A stretch of DNA of 64,000 nt, from NCBI GenBank assembly GCA_035235625.1, contig CP141148.1:11279001-11343000 (forward strand). The letters run 5' to 3'. The notes under the pieces are model-generated. The model was given only the letters and a program-made list of their open reading frames with translations, had not been told where the DNA came from and made no database searches. Of this stretch, positions 24,130 to 34,380 are shown in pieces. A program made the position numbers and the translations under genes. Source of the DNA: Saururus chinensis. Lineage: Eukaryota; Streptophyta; Magnoliopsida; Piperales; Saururaceae. Position 1 is the stretch's first letter, and each line of letters begins with the position of its first letter.

Positions 24130-25661
24130 ATATATTCCAATACAACTATGAATGGAAAAAGGTAACAAAAATATATCTGGTGAGGACCAATTAGATGCAA
24201 TGAGACGGAACATTTTTGACATTGCAATAACGCCTGAATGTGTTCTTCCCTAGCCATATGCATTTGAAGACCATATCTGACGGGGGAAGATTCACCATCA
24301 GGCCCAAAAGCAATCTCTGGAAGAATCTGTCTCATCACCGAACATCAGTGGCTGAGCGTTCTGTAAACCCAAACCCTAATATATATAGGCAAGGTGAGAG
24401 GGTTACGAACCACCAGGTTATGGAAGTTATTGATACAGCTGACATTGAGGTGTCTCCTCAGGAATGACGCATTGGGAATCAAGTCATTATTATCATGCAA
24501 ATGTCATGTGTTTGAACACACAAAATGACCAATTTCGTGTGTCAATGGAAACACATGTAAAAAAAATTATTATCATTTGTCCATATCGTGTAATTAGTAA
24601 CATGTAACCCCTTTTCGATGTGTTACTGATTACATGATACAAATACACAGTATATCCTCCATATGACATATCGTGTTTTTGAAAACACGTTAATTACATA
24701 TTATGTGTTGTTGATAACACGATGCATATACAAAAATATCAGTTGAAGAATGGGGGTGGAAAAGGTAACCCTGATCGATGCTCCCCTTCCTTACATCAAT
24801 TGCATACTCTATTATTCGACCTCCTTCGGCTTGCCGTTGGGACATCTGCTACAATGGGAGGTCGAATAATAGATTACGCAAACGACGCAAGGAAGGGGAG
24901 CATCAATCTGGGTTATCTTTTTCACCCCATTTCTTCGGCTGAAATTTTTGTATATGCATTGTGTTATCAACAACACGCAATATGTAATTAATGTGTTTTC
25001 AAGAACACAATATGTTGTATATAGGCTATACTATATATTTGTATCATGTAATTGGCAACACGTCCAAAAGGGGTTACATGTTACTAATTACATGATAAGA
25101 ACAAATTATAATAAATTCTTTTGACATACATTTTTGTTGATTACACGATATTGGTCATTCCATGTGTTCGAATGCACGACAATTGAAGTAAAATAATGTC
25201 CCAATTTCTGATGTGTCATTCCCGAAGCATCACCACAATGTCCGCTATATCAATAACTTCCATAACCCAGTAGTTTGTAACACTCTCACCCTGCCTATAT
25301 ATATTAGGGTTAGGGTTTGCAGAACACTCGCCCACTAATGTTCGACACCAAGATGGATTATTTTGGAGATTACTTTAGCACTTGATGGTGAATCTTCCCT
25401 TGTCAGATACGGTCCTCACCTACATCTAGGGGGAAGAACCCATTCAGGCGTTATTGCAATGTCGCGAATGTTTTGTCCCATTGCATTTGATCGGTCCTCA
25501 CCAGTTACATTTATTTCCCCTTTGCTCCATAGATTTTGTCTTGCAGTATAGCTGAGAAGTGAACTCCATATTTTTATTATTTTTTGTATATTTTGTAAAT
25601 ATTCTGAAGAGAAAAATATTAATAACAACTTTTTTGTTTCCATTCATAGTTGTGTTCCAAT
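24130..25661. repeat. Large foldback (inverted repeat), arms about 700-800 bp
   Basis: The left arm 24130-24824 is the diverged reverse complement of the right arm 24857-25661, around a 32-nt loop. Matching pairs include attattcgacctcc with ggaggtcgaataat at the centre, aaggggttacatgtt and its complement about 230 bp out, ctaatatatataggca (24377) with its complement at about 25297, and caactatgaatgga (24143) with its complement near 25640. The right arm has about 110 extra bp. Neither arm codes for a recognisable protein. If transcribed, the RNA would form a long hairpin that could feed siRNA production (inference). Confidence 0.85.
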
Positions 25662-25907
25662 AGTTTTTATACCATTATGAAAACATACAACAAAACAGTA
25701 GGTCGTCGGTTCAGATAGACAACTGGCAAGTAACTTGTGTTCTTACTAGTACTATGATAGATATATTGGCCATATGTTTGGACACATGAAAGATATATTG
25801 GTTGTATGTTCGGACACGTGAAATATATATTGGTCATATGTTCGGGCACATGAAAGAAGGGCAAGCTCACCGAACCTCCTTGTTCAGCCTGAACCTGCTG
25901 GTGAATT

Positions 25908-26047
25908 GAACCTTCTCGTTTGGGCTGCTGTGCCTATCAATTGGGAGAAGATAGAACATTCTCATTTGGCCGAACCATCAGGTTCGGGCTGCCTAGCCTG
26001 TCAATTCGGTGTCGTATGAACCTTCTCGATCCTGGCTCAATATATAT
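25908..26047 (+). promoter_or_regulatory. Three GAAnnTTC dimers before a TATA box, module 1
   Basis: GAACCTTC at 25908-25915, GAACATTC at 25954-25961 and GAACCTTC at 26018-26025 precede TATATAT at 26041-26047. Each core equals two inverted nGAAn units, the building block of heat-shock elements. The third is followed by tcGA, close to a three-unit site. The cores are spaced 40-60 bp apart, not contiguous, so heat-shock-factor binding is only a hypothesis. The same arrangement recurs in module 2. Confidence 0.35.
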
Positions 26048-26434
26048 TAGGGTTAGGGCTCGGCCAGCGTGTGTTTGGTGCCGAGACAGAACATTCAGGA
26101 GATTACTTTAGCGTTGGCTGGTGAATTGAACCCCCATTAGATATGGTCCTCATCTGCATCTGAGGGAGGGCAAGATTCACTACCTAAACGACTATCATGA
26201 GATCGATAATAGATAGGCTAAAGTTTTCTTTTTTATCGCATTTGTTGTGACCTGCCATTGGTACATATCGTGTGATCGAATACACAACATCATCAATGGC
26301 CACGTGTCTTTAAGTATCTAGTAGCATCAAGTAGTACCGCTACGATCGTATGCTTACTAACACAATAGCTATATTGGTCGTATGTTTGGATAAACGAGGG
26401 AATAACATGCTGCCCGAATGACTTGGTGCAGCCT

Positions 26435-26593
26435 GAACATTCTAGTGCAGGAAGAACCTTCTCGTTTTGGCAGCCTAGCCTATCGGTTCGGAGACGATAG
26501 AACATTCTGTTGCGGTCGAACCTTCTAGTTAACGCCACCTAGCCTATCAGTTCAAAGCCTTAGGAACCTTCTCGATTTTGGCTCATTATATAT
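26435..26593 (+). promoter_or_regulatory. Five GAAnnTTC dimers before a TATA box, module 2
   Basis: Cores lie at 26435-26442, 26454-26461, 26500-26507, 26518-26525 and 26564-26571, followed by TATATAT at 26587-26593. Module 2 is a diverged duplicate of module 1 (shared text cagcctagcctatc and gaaccttctcgat), yet more dimers are intact than in module 1. No coding frame follows; the transcript, if any, would be non-coding. Confidence 0.35.
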
Positions 26594-27243
26594 TAGGGTT
26601 AGAGTTTGGAGAACGCTCACCCACTAATCTTTCGCTGGCGGGATGGAGCATTTGGGATATTGCTTTAGCATTAGATGATGAATTGTACCCCCATCAGATA
26701 CGATCCTGACCTGCATCTGATGGAGGACAAAATTGGCCATCAGGTGTTATTTCAATGTCGCAAATGTTCTGTCCCATATTAACTGATCGGTCCTCACTTT
26801 TCCCCTTTTCCCTATGAGGAGTGTGAATAGAGAACTCCTGCTCATTGATCTTCTGCGCCGAGACGGATCATTCAGGAGATTGATTTAGCACCAGATGGTG
26901 AATCTTTCCCCTGACAGATACAATCCTCACTTGCATCTATTAGAGGACAAGATTCACTATCAAGTGTTATTTTAATGTTGCAAATGTTCCTTTGTATTTT
27001 AATGGATGGTCATAAAGATCATTATCTTATTTTTTGTCTAAAAATTGTTCAGTGAATATTAGTATTTTTTATGTAATGGACCAATATTATGTAATGAAAA
27101 ATAGTAGTTATATAACTTTTTTCCAAACAAACAACTAGAGTACTGATATGTAGGTCGTCCGTTTGGATACACGACTATTGTGCCAATCGTCTTTGTAATA
27201 ACACACTAATATGACACACGACTGAAATTGATCATACATTAAA

Positions 27244-28490
27244 TATCAGGGTTCTAATATGGAAGAGCACCACCATAAGGGTAGTTAATGCAACCACGGC
27301 CACAACTGCGCAGGTGACCTTTGCAGTCATAGTAGTCCATCTCCTCAATAAAAGCATCAACGTCATCAAGTTGATCTTCAAGAGGGGCGTAAGCCAGAGG
27401 ATAAAGGGCTGTCACAACATGATAGGGACCACAAGAGAGCAAAATAGGGCATAGCAGTGTATCCAGAAAGAATGGATGAGATTGGGCTATCAAAGGGTAC
27501 TAGCCATGAGGGCCATGCTCATTACGAACCAGTCCAAAAAACACCCTTGCCCCACATAGGGGCATCTCGAAGTAAAACAACAAAAGAAGTTGGTTGCTTG
27601 ACTAGTAGAATTGGTAGGCAACAACTCGATCGACAATCGACGAGGAAAGCCTGGATAGAAGAAGACGTTGGAGTGATGGAGCCGGTCCAAATCTAGGCAA
27701 ATGCACCCGCCAAAGCAATGGAGGCACGCTCGAGTAGATCAGCGGTGGTGGTGCTGCGGATGGAGCACCAGTGGTAGCCGACATAAAGGGTAGATTTCCT
27801 GAGTGGTCAAGGGTTGAGGTAGTGGCTAGATGCACCTACAGGAGGGCAGACGCCACAATGGCCAAAGTGGATGCAAGGACTTATAGATTCCGCGATAAGG
27901 CGGCCGATCTGGATTGGCCAGAAAGAAGCCAGTCAATGAGGGTTCAACCACATGGGCAAATGGCAATGGGGCAGGAAATTCATCCTGGCTCTAGGGAGAT
28001 ACACCCAGAGGAACAATAGCGGCTAAAGGAAACTAGAATGATGGCTCAGTTGATGAATGGGAGGTGGCCAGGGTAACAGTGCGACAGAATCGATGAGTGA
28101 CAGTACAGATGGGACCAAAGAGAATGAAGCAGCAGAAGGCTTCAAGAACGCATCTAGAGTGACCGAACGACATTTGTGAGTGAGGAGATGGAGCAAAGGA
28201 GCATACTAATGGCTTCATCCTATGCGGCTTGGTTGGCGGCAATAACAGTCTTCACATTGGTAAACTCAAAATCATCGATTTAACTTGAGTTTCCACTTGT
28301 TTATGTGGATGTGAAGACGATTCGGAGAGGACTCCAAGATGGGCATATCACAAAGGGCCAAGGACTCCACAGTCATGAGAGCTGGTGTGGTACCTGGCAC
28401 TGGTTTTGCTGATGTGGAAGACTCATGGCGGCAGAAGGGTGGGTGGCACAATGTGTAGAAACAACCCTTACCTACCAATGGTATAGGCTT
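27244..28490 (-). mobile_element. Ty3/gypsy-type gag fragment, fossil copy 1
   Basis: This stretch is homologous, in the same orientation, to 58130-58860 (shared words such as ctcctcaataaaag, agggtagt and taccaatggt). It represents the 5' part of a gag region on the minus strand. It stops abruptly on the left at 27244 and has no pol sequence. The copy is clearly broken, with multiple interruptions. LTR-like sequence follows at 28491-28750. Confidence 0.65.
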
Positions 28491-28750
28491 GGGGTCTACA
28501 CATGAATAATAAAGAGAAAGGGGAGAGAAGGGAAGGATGAGGGCATAAAATTAAATAAAAGTAATTTAATTTTTATTATTTGATTTAGAATAGGCTAAGC
28601 ACTACAATTTATAGAAAAGTAAAGTAGTATTCCTATTGAAATAAGGTAAGGAAGATTAATCTTAGTGAACTTAGAAAATAGACTAATCTAGAAAAATAAA
28701 AGAAGTAATCTAATTAGGATATTAATCTAATTAGGAACATATAAGAAGTG
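28491..28750 (-). mobile_element. Probable LTR of the gag fossil
   Basis: AT-rich sequence beginning after the taccaatggtatagg junction and rich in atctaattagga words, comparable in place and style to the roughly 285-bp LTRs at 58863-59146. The outer border against the RLP pseudogene tail is approximate, and no second LTR or target duplication was found. Confidence 0.4.
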
Positions 28751-28789
28751 TGCCACTAAGTGGATTCAAGATTAGATTCATTAGAGGTC

Positions 28790-30669
28790 TTTTAGGCCTT
28801 GCAATATTAATTACTCTTGCAGTACAAATACAGTCGACAACATGATCTTGAAACTGAAAAAGTGCACATCTCCAAGAACGTTTGAATACTAAAATACCCA
28901 ATTCGCACAATAATCCTTCCACATAACGAGATCCGATACCAGCAAAAAACCAAATTTCTTCACTTCTTTCAGTTGACAATATAGTATGTGTTAAACCCAC
29001 AAAGTCCAAGATTGTTGCTATAAATTGATGCCTCAACCAAAGTTTGTAGCTGCCTGCCAGTTGGAATCTTTCTGGACAAACTGTTGTGGGATAAATTCAA
29101 GTGAAAATTTAGATCAGATAAGCTGGAAGGGATTAATCCTGAGAGATTATTTTCAGATAAATCCAGTGACAACAAATTTGCCAATTTCCCTATGTTTTTT
29201 GGTATAATCAGCCATGAAAAGCCCATAACTTCATTTGGAATCTGTCCTGATAAATTGTTCCCAGAGAGATCAAGACAAGTAACAAGAGAAAGAATCCTAT
29301 CATAGGTATATGAATATCCACCAATTTGCATGACCACCCTTTCATTGTAATAACCACCATAGATAAGTAAGGCATTTGAGGTCTGTCTTGTTCGCATTGC
29401 TAGCAAATTGCCAAAGGTACGAGGAATTGATCCTGATAACTGGTTCATTGCCAAATCTAAGACTTGAAGAGAACCATGGATTCCAAGCTCAGGAGGTATC
29501 TTCCCCAAGAAGCAATTTGATCTCAAACGAAGCACTCGAAGAACAGGGAAGCTTTCTCCCATCCACGCAGATTTCCAGAGAGCTTGTTTCAACCAGCGGC
29601 AAGAGTTGCCAATTGTGAGCAATTGATTATTGATGAAGGCAGCATGCCAGACAAATTATTATCACTTAGGTGCAATGACTGAAGACAATGAAGATTCCCC
29701 AATGACGAAGGTATCTGGCCAAATAAGTGATTCCCACTCAAATCAAGTACTTCAAGGTCAGTACAATTACCCATGTTGAATGGTATTTCACCAGTCAGAT
29801 TATTCTGAGAGAGATCGAGTGTCCAAATTCCCCTTTCACATAATGAAGGTATTGTGCCAATTATGTTGTTATTGGATGCATATGTTGTTAAACTGATTAC
29901 TGGATACATCAACCAAGTAAAAAGAATTTAAAAAAGAAGGAATTGGCCCCGAAAATTTGTTCGAGCTCAAATCAATAATTATCGAATGAGGAGGGTGCTG
30001 ATCTTTAGGGAATTGACCTTCAATTTTGTTTTTGCTAAGATTCAAGTAGTCTAGTCCAGGAATTGTATTAGAAAACCATTCCGGTATTTTGCCCCTAATG
30101 GATGTATTAGAGAGATTTACTCTAGTTTGTGTTTTAAGCGAAGGAGGGAACTCAGATCCAATGTAGCATGATCTTAGCCTAAGACTTTCCAGTTGGAAAG
30201 GAGGAACCCAATCAGATGGAAGTTGAATCGCCAAGGAATTTCATGACAGGTCTAGTATCTTCAATTTGGAAATGTTTTTCAAAAGATCTTCAAGTACTCG
30301 TGCATGTAGAAAATTACTAGAAAGACTAAGGTGTTGCAGATTAAATAGTTTTCCTAAACAGCCTGGAATAGTGCCTCTTAGCAGCTTCCTAGAAAGTCTA
30401 AGAAATTCTAACTTGTTGAGGAGACACAAACAATCAGGTAAGTAACCCCCAATCCTCTTACCCGCCAAAGCCAAATACCACAAATTATATAGTTCTCCGA
30501 TCCCAAAACGGATGACACCAGTAATATTTCCATTATCTGAAAAACCAAGGTACTCAAGGGAAGTGATATTATAAACAGAAATTGGCAACTCTCCATATAA
30601 CCCATTGCTTTCCATATCTAACACTCTAATTTTGGTCCAGCCACTGGCGAAAAGCTTTGAAACGGTCAA
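28790..30669 (-). pseudogene. 5'-truncated, frameshifted LRR-RLP pseudogene
   Basis: Collinear with about 1-1832 of the intact RLP. It starts (5' side, 30669) inside the LRR array at ccactggcgaaaagctttga and lacks signal peptide, cap and first LRRs. Coding pieces lie at 30669-30241, 30234-29869, 29912-29589, 29622-28969 and about 28960-28790. A stop interrupts the frame at 30241-30243 (tga just before AATTCCTTG), and frame changes fall near 29.9, 29.6 and 29.0 kb. The tail contains EEIWFFAGIG, GILVFKRSWR and FQFQDHVVDC, the juxtamembrane, helix and short cytoplasmic end typical of RLPs. It therefore shows what the C-terminus of the intact gene probably looks like. It is not functional as a receptor. 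Confidence 0.92.
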
Positions 30670-31200
30670 ATGTCAGTATACAAGAACGGAGAACCTGTCT
30701 ATTTCATAAAGAAAATAGCAATGATAACAAACGATCTTTTAGGAGTATGCTATTCTGACGTGAAAAATCACACGTCAAAAGCCCACTTTTAAGAGTGTTT
30801 TTTCACGTCGTGAAAGCATTTTTCATTTTTAGAGTCTAGTCTCCCTGGAATTTTTGATGAGTATACGTAAAAAATCACAAGCCAAAAGCCCACTCTTAGG
30901 AGTATGTTTTTTCACGTTGTAAAATCATTTTTCATCTTTTAGATTCAAGTCTCTCTGTGAATTTTCAATGAGAACAAACTATCTTTTAAAGTCAAGTCTC
31001 CCTGGAATTTTCATGAGAACAAACTATCTTTTAGAGTCTAAGTCTCCCTAGTGAAGGGATTTTCATCGTTCACATCTGCCAACCTGGACTACTTCTGAAT
31101 ACCAGCATATAATATTTGATTTTGCAGTACATTAAAACTGAAATTTTACTAATACTACAAGTGAAACCATTGTACACAATTCTTTAAAGAATGCGTCTAT
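30670..31200. repeat. Duplicated RLP flank, copy beside the pseudogene (left part)
   Basis: Matches the five-member flank block (for example 5350-5640 and 9895-10190), starting directly at the broken 5' edge of the pseudogene. It contains a local duplication of about 121 bp (see 30735-30955). The rest of the block resumes at 33540 after inserted DNA. Confidence 0.75.
30735..30955. repeat. Local duplication of about 121 bp with small hairpins
   Basis: Two diverged copies of a unit with ggagtatg, aaaagcccactctta, tttttcacgt and catttttcat. The first copy contains gacgtgaaaaatcacacgtc, a near-perfect short hairpin. Other copies of the flank block lack this unit, so it arose locally. Confidence 0.65.
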
Positions 31201-31588
31201 TTCCATACTTATAATTTTTTTTAGGTGAGGTTGTCTTTCAGTATTCTTCTTTTTTCCATCAACACTAAAAAAATAAACAGCAACTTACACATAAAAGAGA
31301 GAGGAAATGGAAGGAGCATGGAAGGGGCACATTCAAGAACATTTCATAAACTTAGACAATTATCATAATTTCGGATAAGAACATTATCTTAATTAGTTTC
31401 TATGAAGTTTAAGAAAATATTGCAGTCACCCACTTTCTTTGGGGTGTGCTACTCAAGTTTTACTCCTTTTGACATATCATATCACAATAATGAAAAAAGT
31501 GATAAAAAGAGTAAGAGAAAAAGCTGCAGAGGCAAAAGTTTTAGTTGATAAGGCAAGAGACATGAACCACTGATCACTTGGAAGCAGG

Positions 31589-31634
31589 TAGGGCGGCACC
31601 AAAAAATTGCAACAGAATTAAACTTGGAAGCAGG
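31589..31634 (+). repeat. 46-bp duplication of the hAT left end
   Basis: The sequence gaagcaggtagggcggcacc at 31581 recurs at 31627 as gaagcaggtagggctgcacc. The 8-bp target word and the first bases of the terminal repeat thus appear twice in tandem. The outer copy could be an older end or a local slippage product. Confidence 0.75.
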
Positions 31635-33469
31635 TAGGGCTGCACCAAAAAACCAGAACAGAACTAAACCGGGTAAAATTGAACCAAAATTTAGCAGTTT
31701 GGTTCGGTTTCGTTCAGTTCCAGATCGGTTCATATAAAAATAGAGTAAATTTTGGTTAGGTTCAGTTTTAAGAAAAAAAATTGGTACAGAAACTGAACCG
31801 AACCAATATATCTACCTATATAAAAACACCCACAAAACCCTTTCCCAATCCTAATTTTGCATTCTCCCTAGCGGGCGGCGGCAATGCAGTGGAAAAATTA
31901 TCCAGTGGAACCGTTGTACGGGCCACATGGTAGATATGTCATCTTGATGAATGACAAGTTTAACTCATCTCTACATGTTTTCAAATGAGAAAGATGAGGC
32001 ATAAATTTCGGTTTACGTATTTAAATATAAATGGAGGTATGTACAGCTATGTGGTAGAGCGGTTCCACCTGATACTTTCTCGATGCCGTAGCTCTCTCCG
32101 ATCGTTCATCTTCCTCCTCTCCTGCCTCTGTAAAGAGCACGACTCGTCGGAAGGAAAGACTTGATATGAAAGGTAAACAAACTAGTAAGCTTGGGCTCGT
32201 ATTAAACCTCTCTTCTTCTCCCTCCCCACCCTGTGGCATAGACAATTTCTCGTGTGACTGTTTACTGCATTCTCGCACCAAATCTCTCCCAAAGTACCGT
32301 TTCATGATGTGGATCTTGGCTCAAATGCACAGATTTTGCTTCTGAGCTGAGAAATTGCAATCAGGTGAGTGGCAGACGAATTTCTGCGAGCATTTCTGAT
32401 TCCCTTTTGTGTTCTTGAGTACTTTATTTTTTAATGGCAAAATGGGCACCTGGATATGAACCGAGACATTGAATTTACGGCGAATTGTGCAGTTTTATTG
32501 TTAATTCCATGTGTCAATGAATTTGTCCTTTTTTGTTTGTTTGTTAAATTTCCAGGAGACTGTGTTTTATGTCTGGTTTAGTGCTTGATATTTGATCTGG
32601 TACAGGAAGAGTAGCTAGAAATGGATGGTAGACGTTAGAGGACATGGATCTCTGGAACGTTTGGTTGTGGTCTTCAACTATTTTGGTTGGAGCTGAATAA
32701 TGTGAAAAGATTCCTATCTTCTGATAAATAGTACGACTCGAATTTGTTGACAAGGAAGAAGCTTTTGTGCAATTGGTGTGCATAATTGCTAGTAGCATGT
32801 GCTATTTTGTTCCTGATCAAAACAATTCGAATTGTGTTCATGTCCATCAACACCTGCTTCAAGGAGGCTGCTTGGCCATCATCAACCCAGAAATTCTCAA
32901 CCAAGTTCCATGGTCCAAACCTCAGGTCACAATGTTTTTACTAACCCAGTGGAGAATATGAACTGCAACTTGCCTCAGTCCATTTCAGTGGCTGATCATA
33001 GCAAACCTGAGAACAGGAAGCCTTCGACTGGTGATGAGGATGACATTATTGAAGGGGGATTTGATGAGCATAGAGAGGGCCCTAAAGACAACAAATTGTC
33101 TTCGTGGCAACGGATGAAATGGACAAATTTAATGGTGCGACTTCTGATCACAATTGTCACTATGCTATAGACCTGAGGAGTGAGGACAGAGCTGTGAAGA
33201 AGGAAACTTAAACAAACCTTTCACGAACCTTTATCAATTTTTATGTATAAATGTGTATGATGAATGGCTTAGGTTGCAACCTTTCAATTTTGTATTATTT
33301 TGATCTGATTTTGATTAATTAAAGAATTTAATTAAAATGTTTGGTTTTTATTTGGTTTCAGTTGGTTTTCAGTTCTTATGTCGGTTCAGTTCGGTTCCTA
33401 TATCTAGGTTCCTTAATTCGGTTCGGTTCTAGTAGGAACCGTCTGGAACCGAACTGTGATGCAACCCTA
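31635..33469 (+). mobile_element. hAT element, non-autonomous, 1835 bp, with host gene fragment
   Basis: The ends are TAGGGCTGCACC and, inverted, TAGGGTTGCATC. Both sides carry the 8-bp direct repeat gaagcagg (31627-31634 and 33470-33477), the hallmark of hAT insertion. The outer 150-200 bp at each end are rich in ggttcggtt/aaccgaacc words. No hAT transposase is present; the interior instead carries part of a trihelix transcription-factor gene, including what looks like a UTR intron (gtgagtgg at about 32366 to ttccag at about 32554). It lies in the flank of the RLP pseudogene and splits a duplicated block. Confidence 0.9.
32757..33170 (+). pseudogene. Captured trihelix transcription factor fragment
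   Basis: The frame 32832-33170 encodes NCNLPQSISVADHSK, a run of acidic residues (GDEDDIIEGGFDEH) and then SSWQRMKWTNLMVRLLIT. The last segment matches the start of the Myb/SANT-like trihelix domain of a plant family whose members read WQRxKWTDxMVRLLI. It ends right there with a stop, so only the N-terminal region and the first helix are present. Family members are nuclear DNA-binding proteins. The fragment lies wholly inside the hAT element, consistent with gene capture. Whether it is expressed is unknown. Confidence 0.7.
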
Positions 33470-33539
33470 GAAGCAGGAGGCTTGCCCGGGTCAATCCCAC
33501 TAGGAAGCAAGCAAGTTCTTCCCGTTAAGAAGAGCATTC

Positions 33540-34044
33540 TTCACCTTCTCTTATACTATTCAAAATAACACTCCATCCACACCATACTAATAATCAATGT
33601 TGTCATTGCACCAAGTGGTCTAGAGTGCGGTGTTTCTCACGAAGTCTCTCATGGGTCTCTTCCTTGCCACTTAAATCTTGTGGACCGGTGGTTACTGAGT
33701 CAAGCAAGAGTTATCGATGTCAAGGAACGAGCAACTATTGCCGATGAGAGTGACAAGAAATAACACTATAATTGAGGGGAAAAGAAGCACAGTTGCAATC
33801 AAGTGGCAGCCAACTACAATTTAAAGAGAAAGTAGCGACAAGAAACAATACTATAATTAGGGGAAAAAGAAGCGCACCTGCAATTAAGTGGTAGCCAACT
33901 ACAATTTAAAGAGAAAGTGCAAGGATAATTACATGAGACGACCATTAAAGGGAAGAAGAGTGCGTAGTATGTGCTAAAATTGCTTTCCAGGAAGTCTAAG
34001 TCAATTGGACTTGTCATTGTAATGTGTAAAGTGAAGAGGTAGAC
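33540..34044. repeat. Duplicated RLP flank, copy beside the pseudogene (right part)
   Basis: Continuation of the block interrupted at about 31200; matches 10210-10620 and 5690-5940. It contains a local tandem duplication of about 86 bp (33745-33830 and 33831-33916; each copy has ccaactacaatttaaagaga). Confidence 0.8.
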
Positions 34045-34380
34045 ACATCCTCTCATATAATTATATTTCAATGGATACAATGCCGCCTTTGAAGGTACCA
34101 AGAGCTATAGCATATTCAAGTTGAGCCACACTCTTTCCACAAACACAACTTTCTTATACTTTTTTTTTTAAATATGCCAATTTTGGTTCTAACTAGTCTT
34201 AAACACCAAAACCAATTTGCCCTTCATATAAATAGAGTATTTCCTCCAAAAGCCAAAGAGAGGGAGAGTTGTTTTCTTGAGATAAACACTAGTTTGATCT
34301 AGAATTAATTTGGGTCTATTTTCTCTTGTGTGTCTCAAACTCTTTAATCCCAATGATCTTTTCTTATTTATTTCTAATCT
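34045..34380. repeat. Outer duplicated block, copy 2
   Basis: Partner of 10885-11210. The tRNA-like insertion seen at 10630-10884 is missing here, so the junction shows the uninterrupted state. Includes tataaatag at about 34227, as in the other copy. Confidence 0.75.

Larger units (their letters stand above)
25290..26990 (+). repeat. Repeated TATA-telo-box modules
   Basis: The string tatatattagggttag (or ...ttagag) followed within about 100 bp by ggagattactttagc and then a block like gatggtgaatcttcccc...cagatacggtcctcac occurs at about 25300-25500, 26041-26190 and 26587-26800. A partial copy without the TATA part is at 26855-26990. Inverted copies lie in the left foldback arm (24150-24390) and near 23990-24090. 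TATATATA plus AGGGTTAG (a plant telo-box) looks like a core promoter, but no open frame of useful size follows any copy. Confidence 0.65.
18660..27240. mobile_element. Decayed large element carrying an Ulp1-type gene
   Basis: The non-coding parts of this interval are strewn with imperfect palindromic words built on cgtgt and acacg (for example gagcacacgacat at 18688, cgtgttatcagaaacatg at 19920, gatcaatcacacgatcat at 20840, cgtgtttttgaaaacacg at 24671). Their density drops outside the interval. Inside lie an Ulp1-protease gene relic, a large foldback and repeated TATA modules. Ulp1-like genes are known passengers or components of plant Mutator-like (KI-MULE/Kaonashi) and CACTA elements. I could not find terminal inverted repeats or a target duplication, and no transposase, so the borders are approximate and the superfamily is open. 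Confidence 0.45.

Noticed and set aside
24722-24991. 89-codon frame across the foldback centre
   Set aside because: It reads through both palindrome arms and loop; no domain, and the complementarity of the arms explains the sequence.
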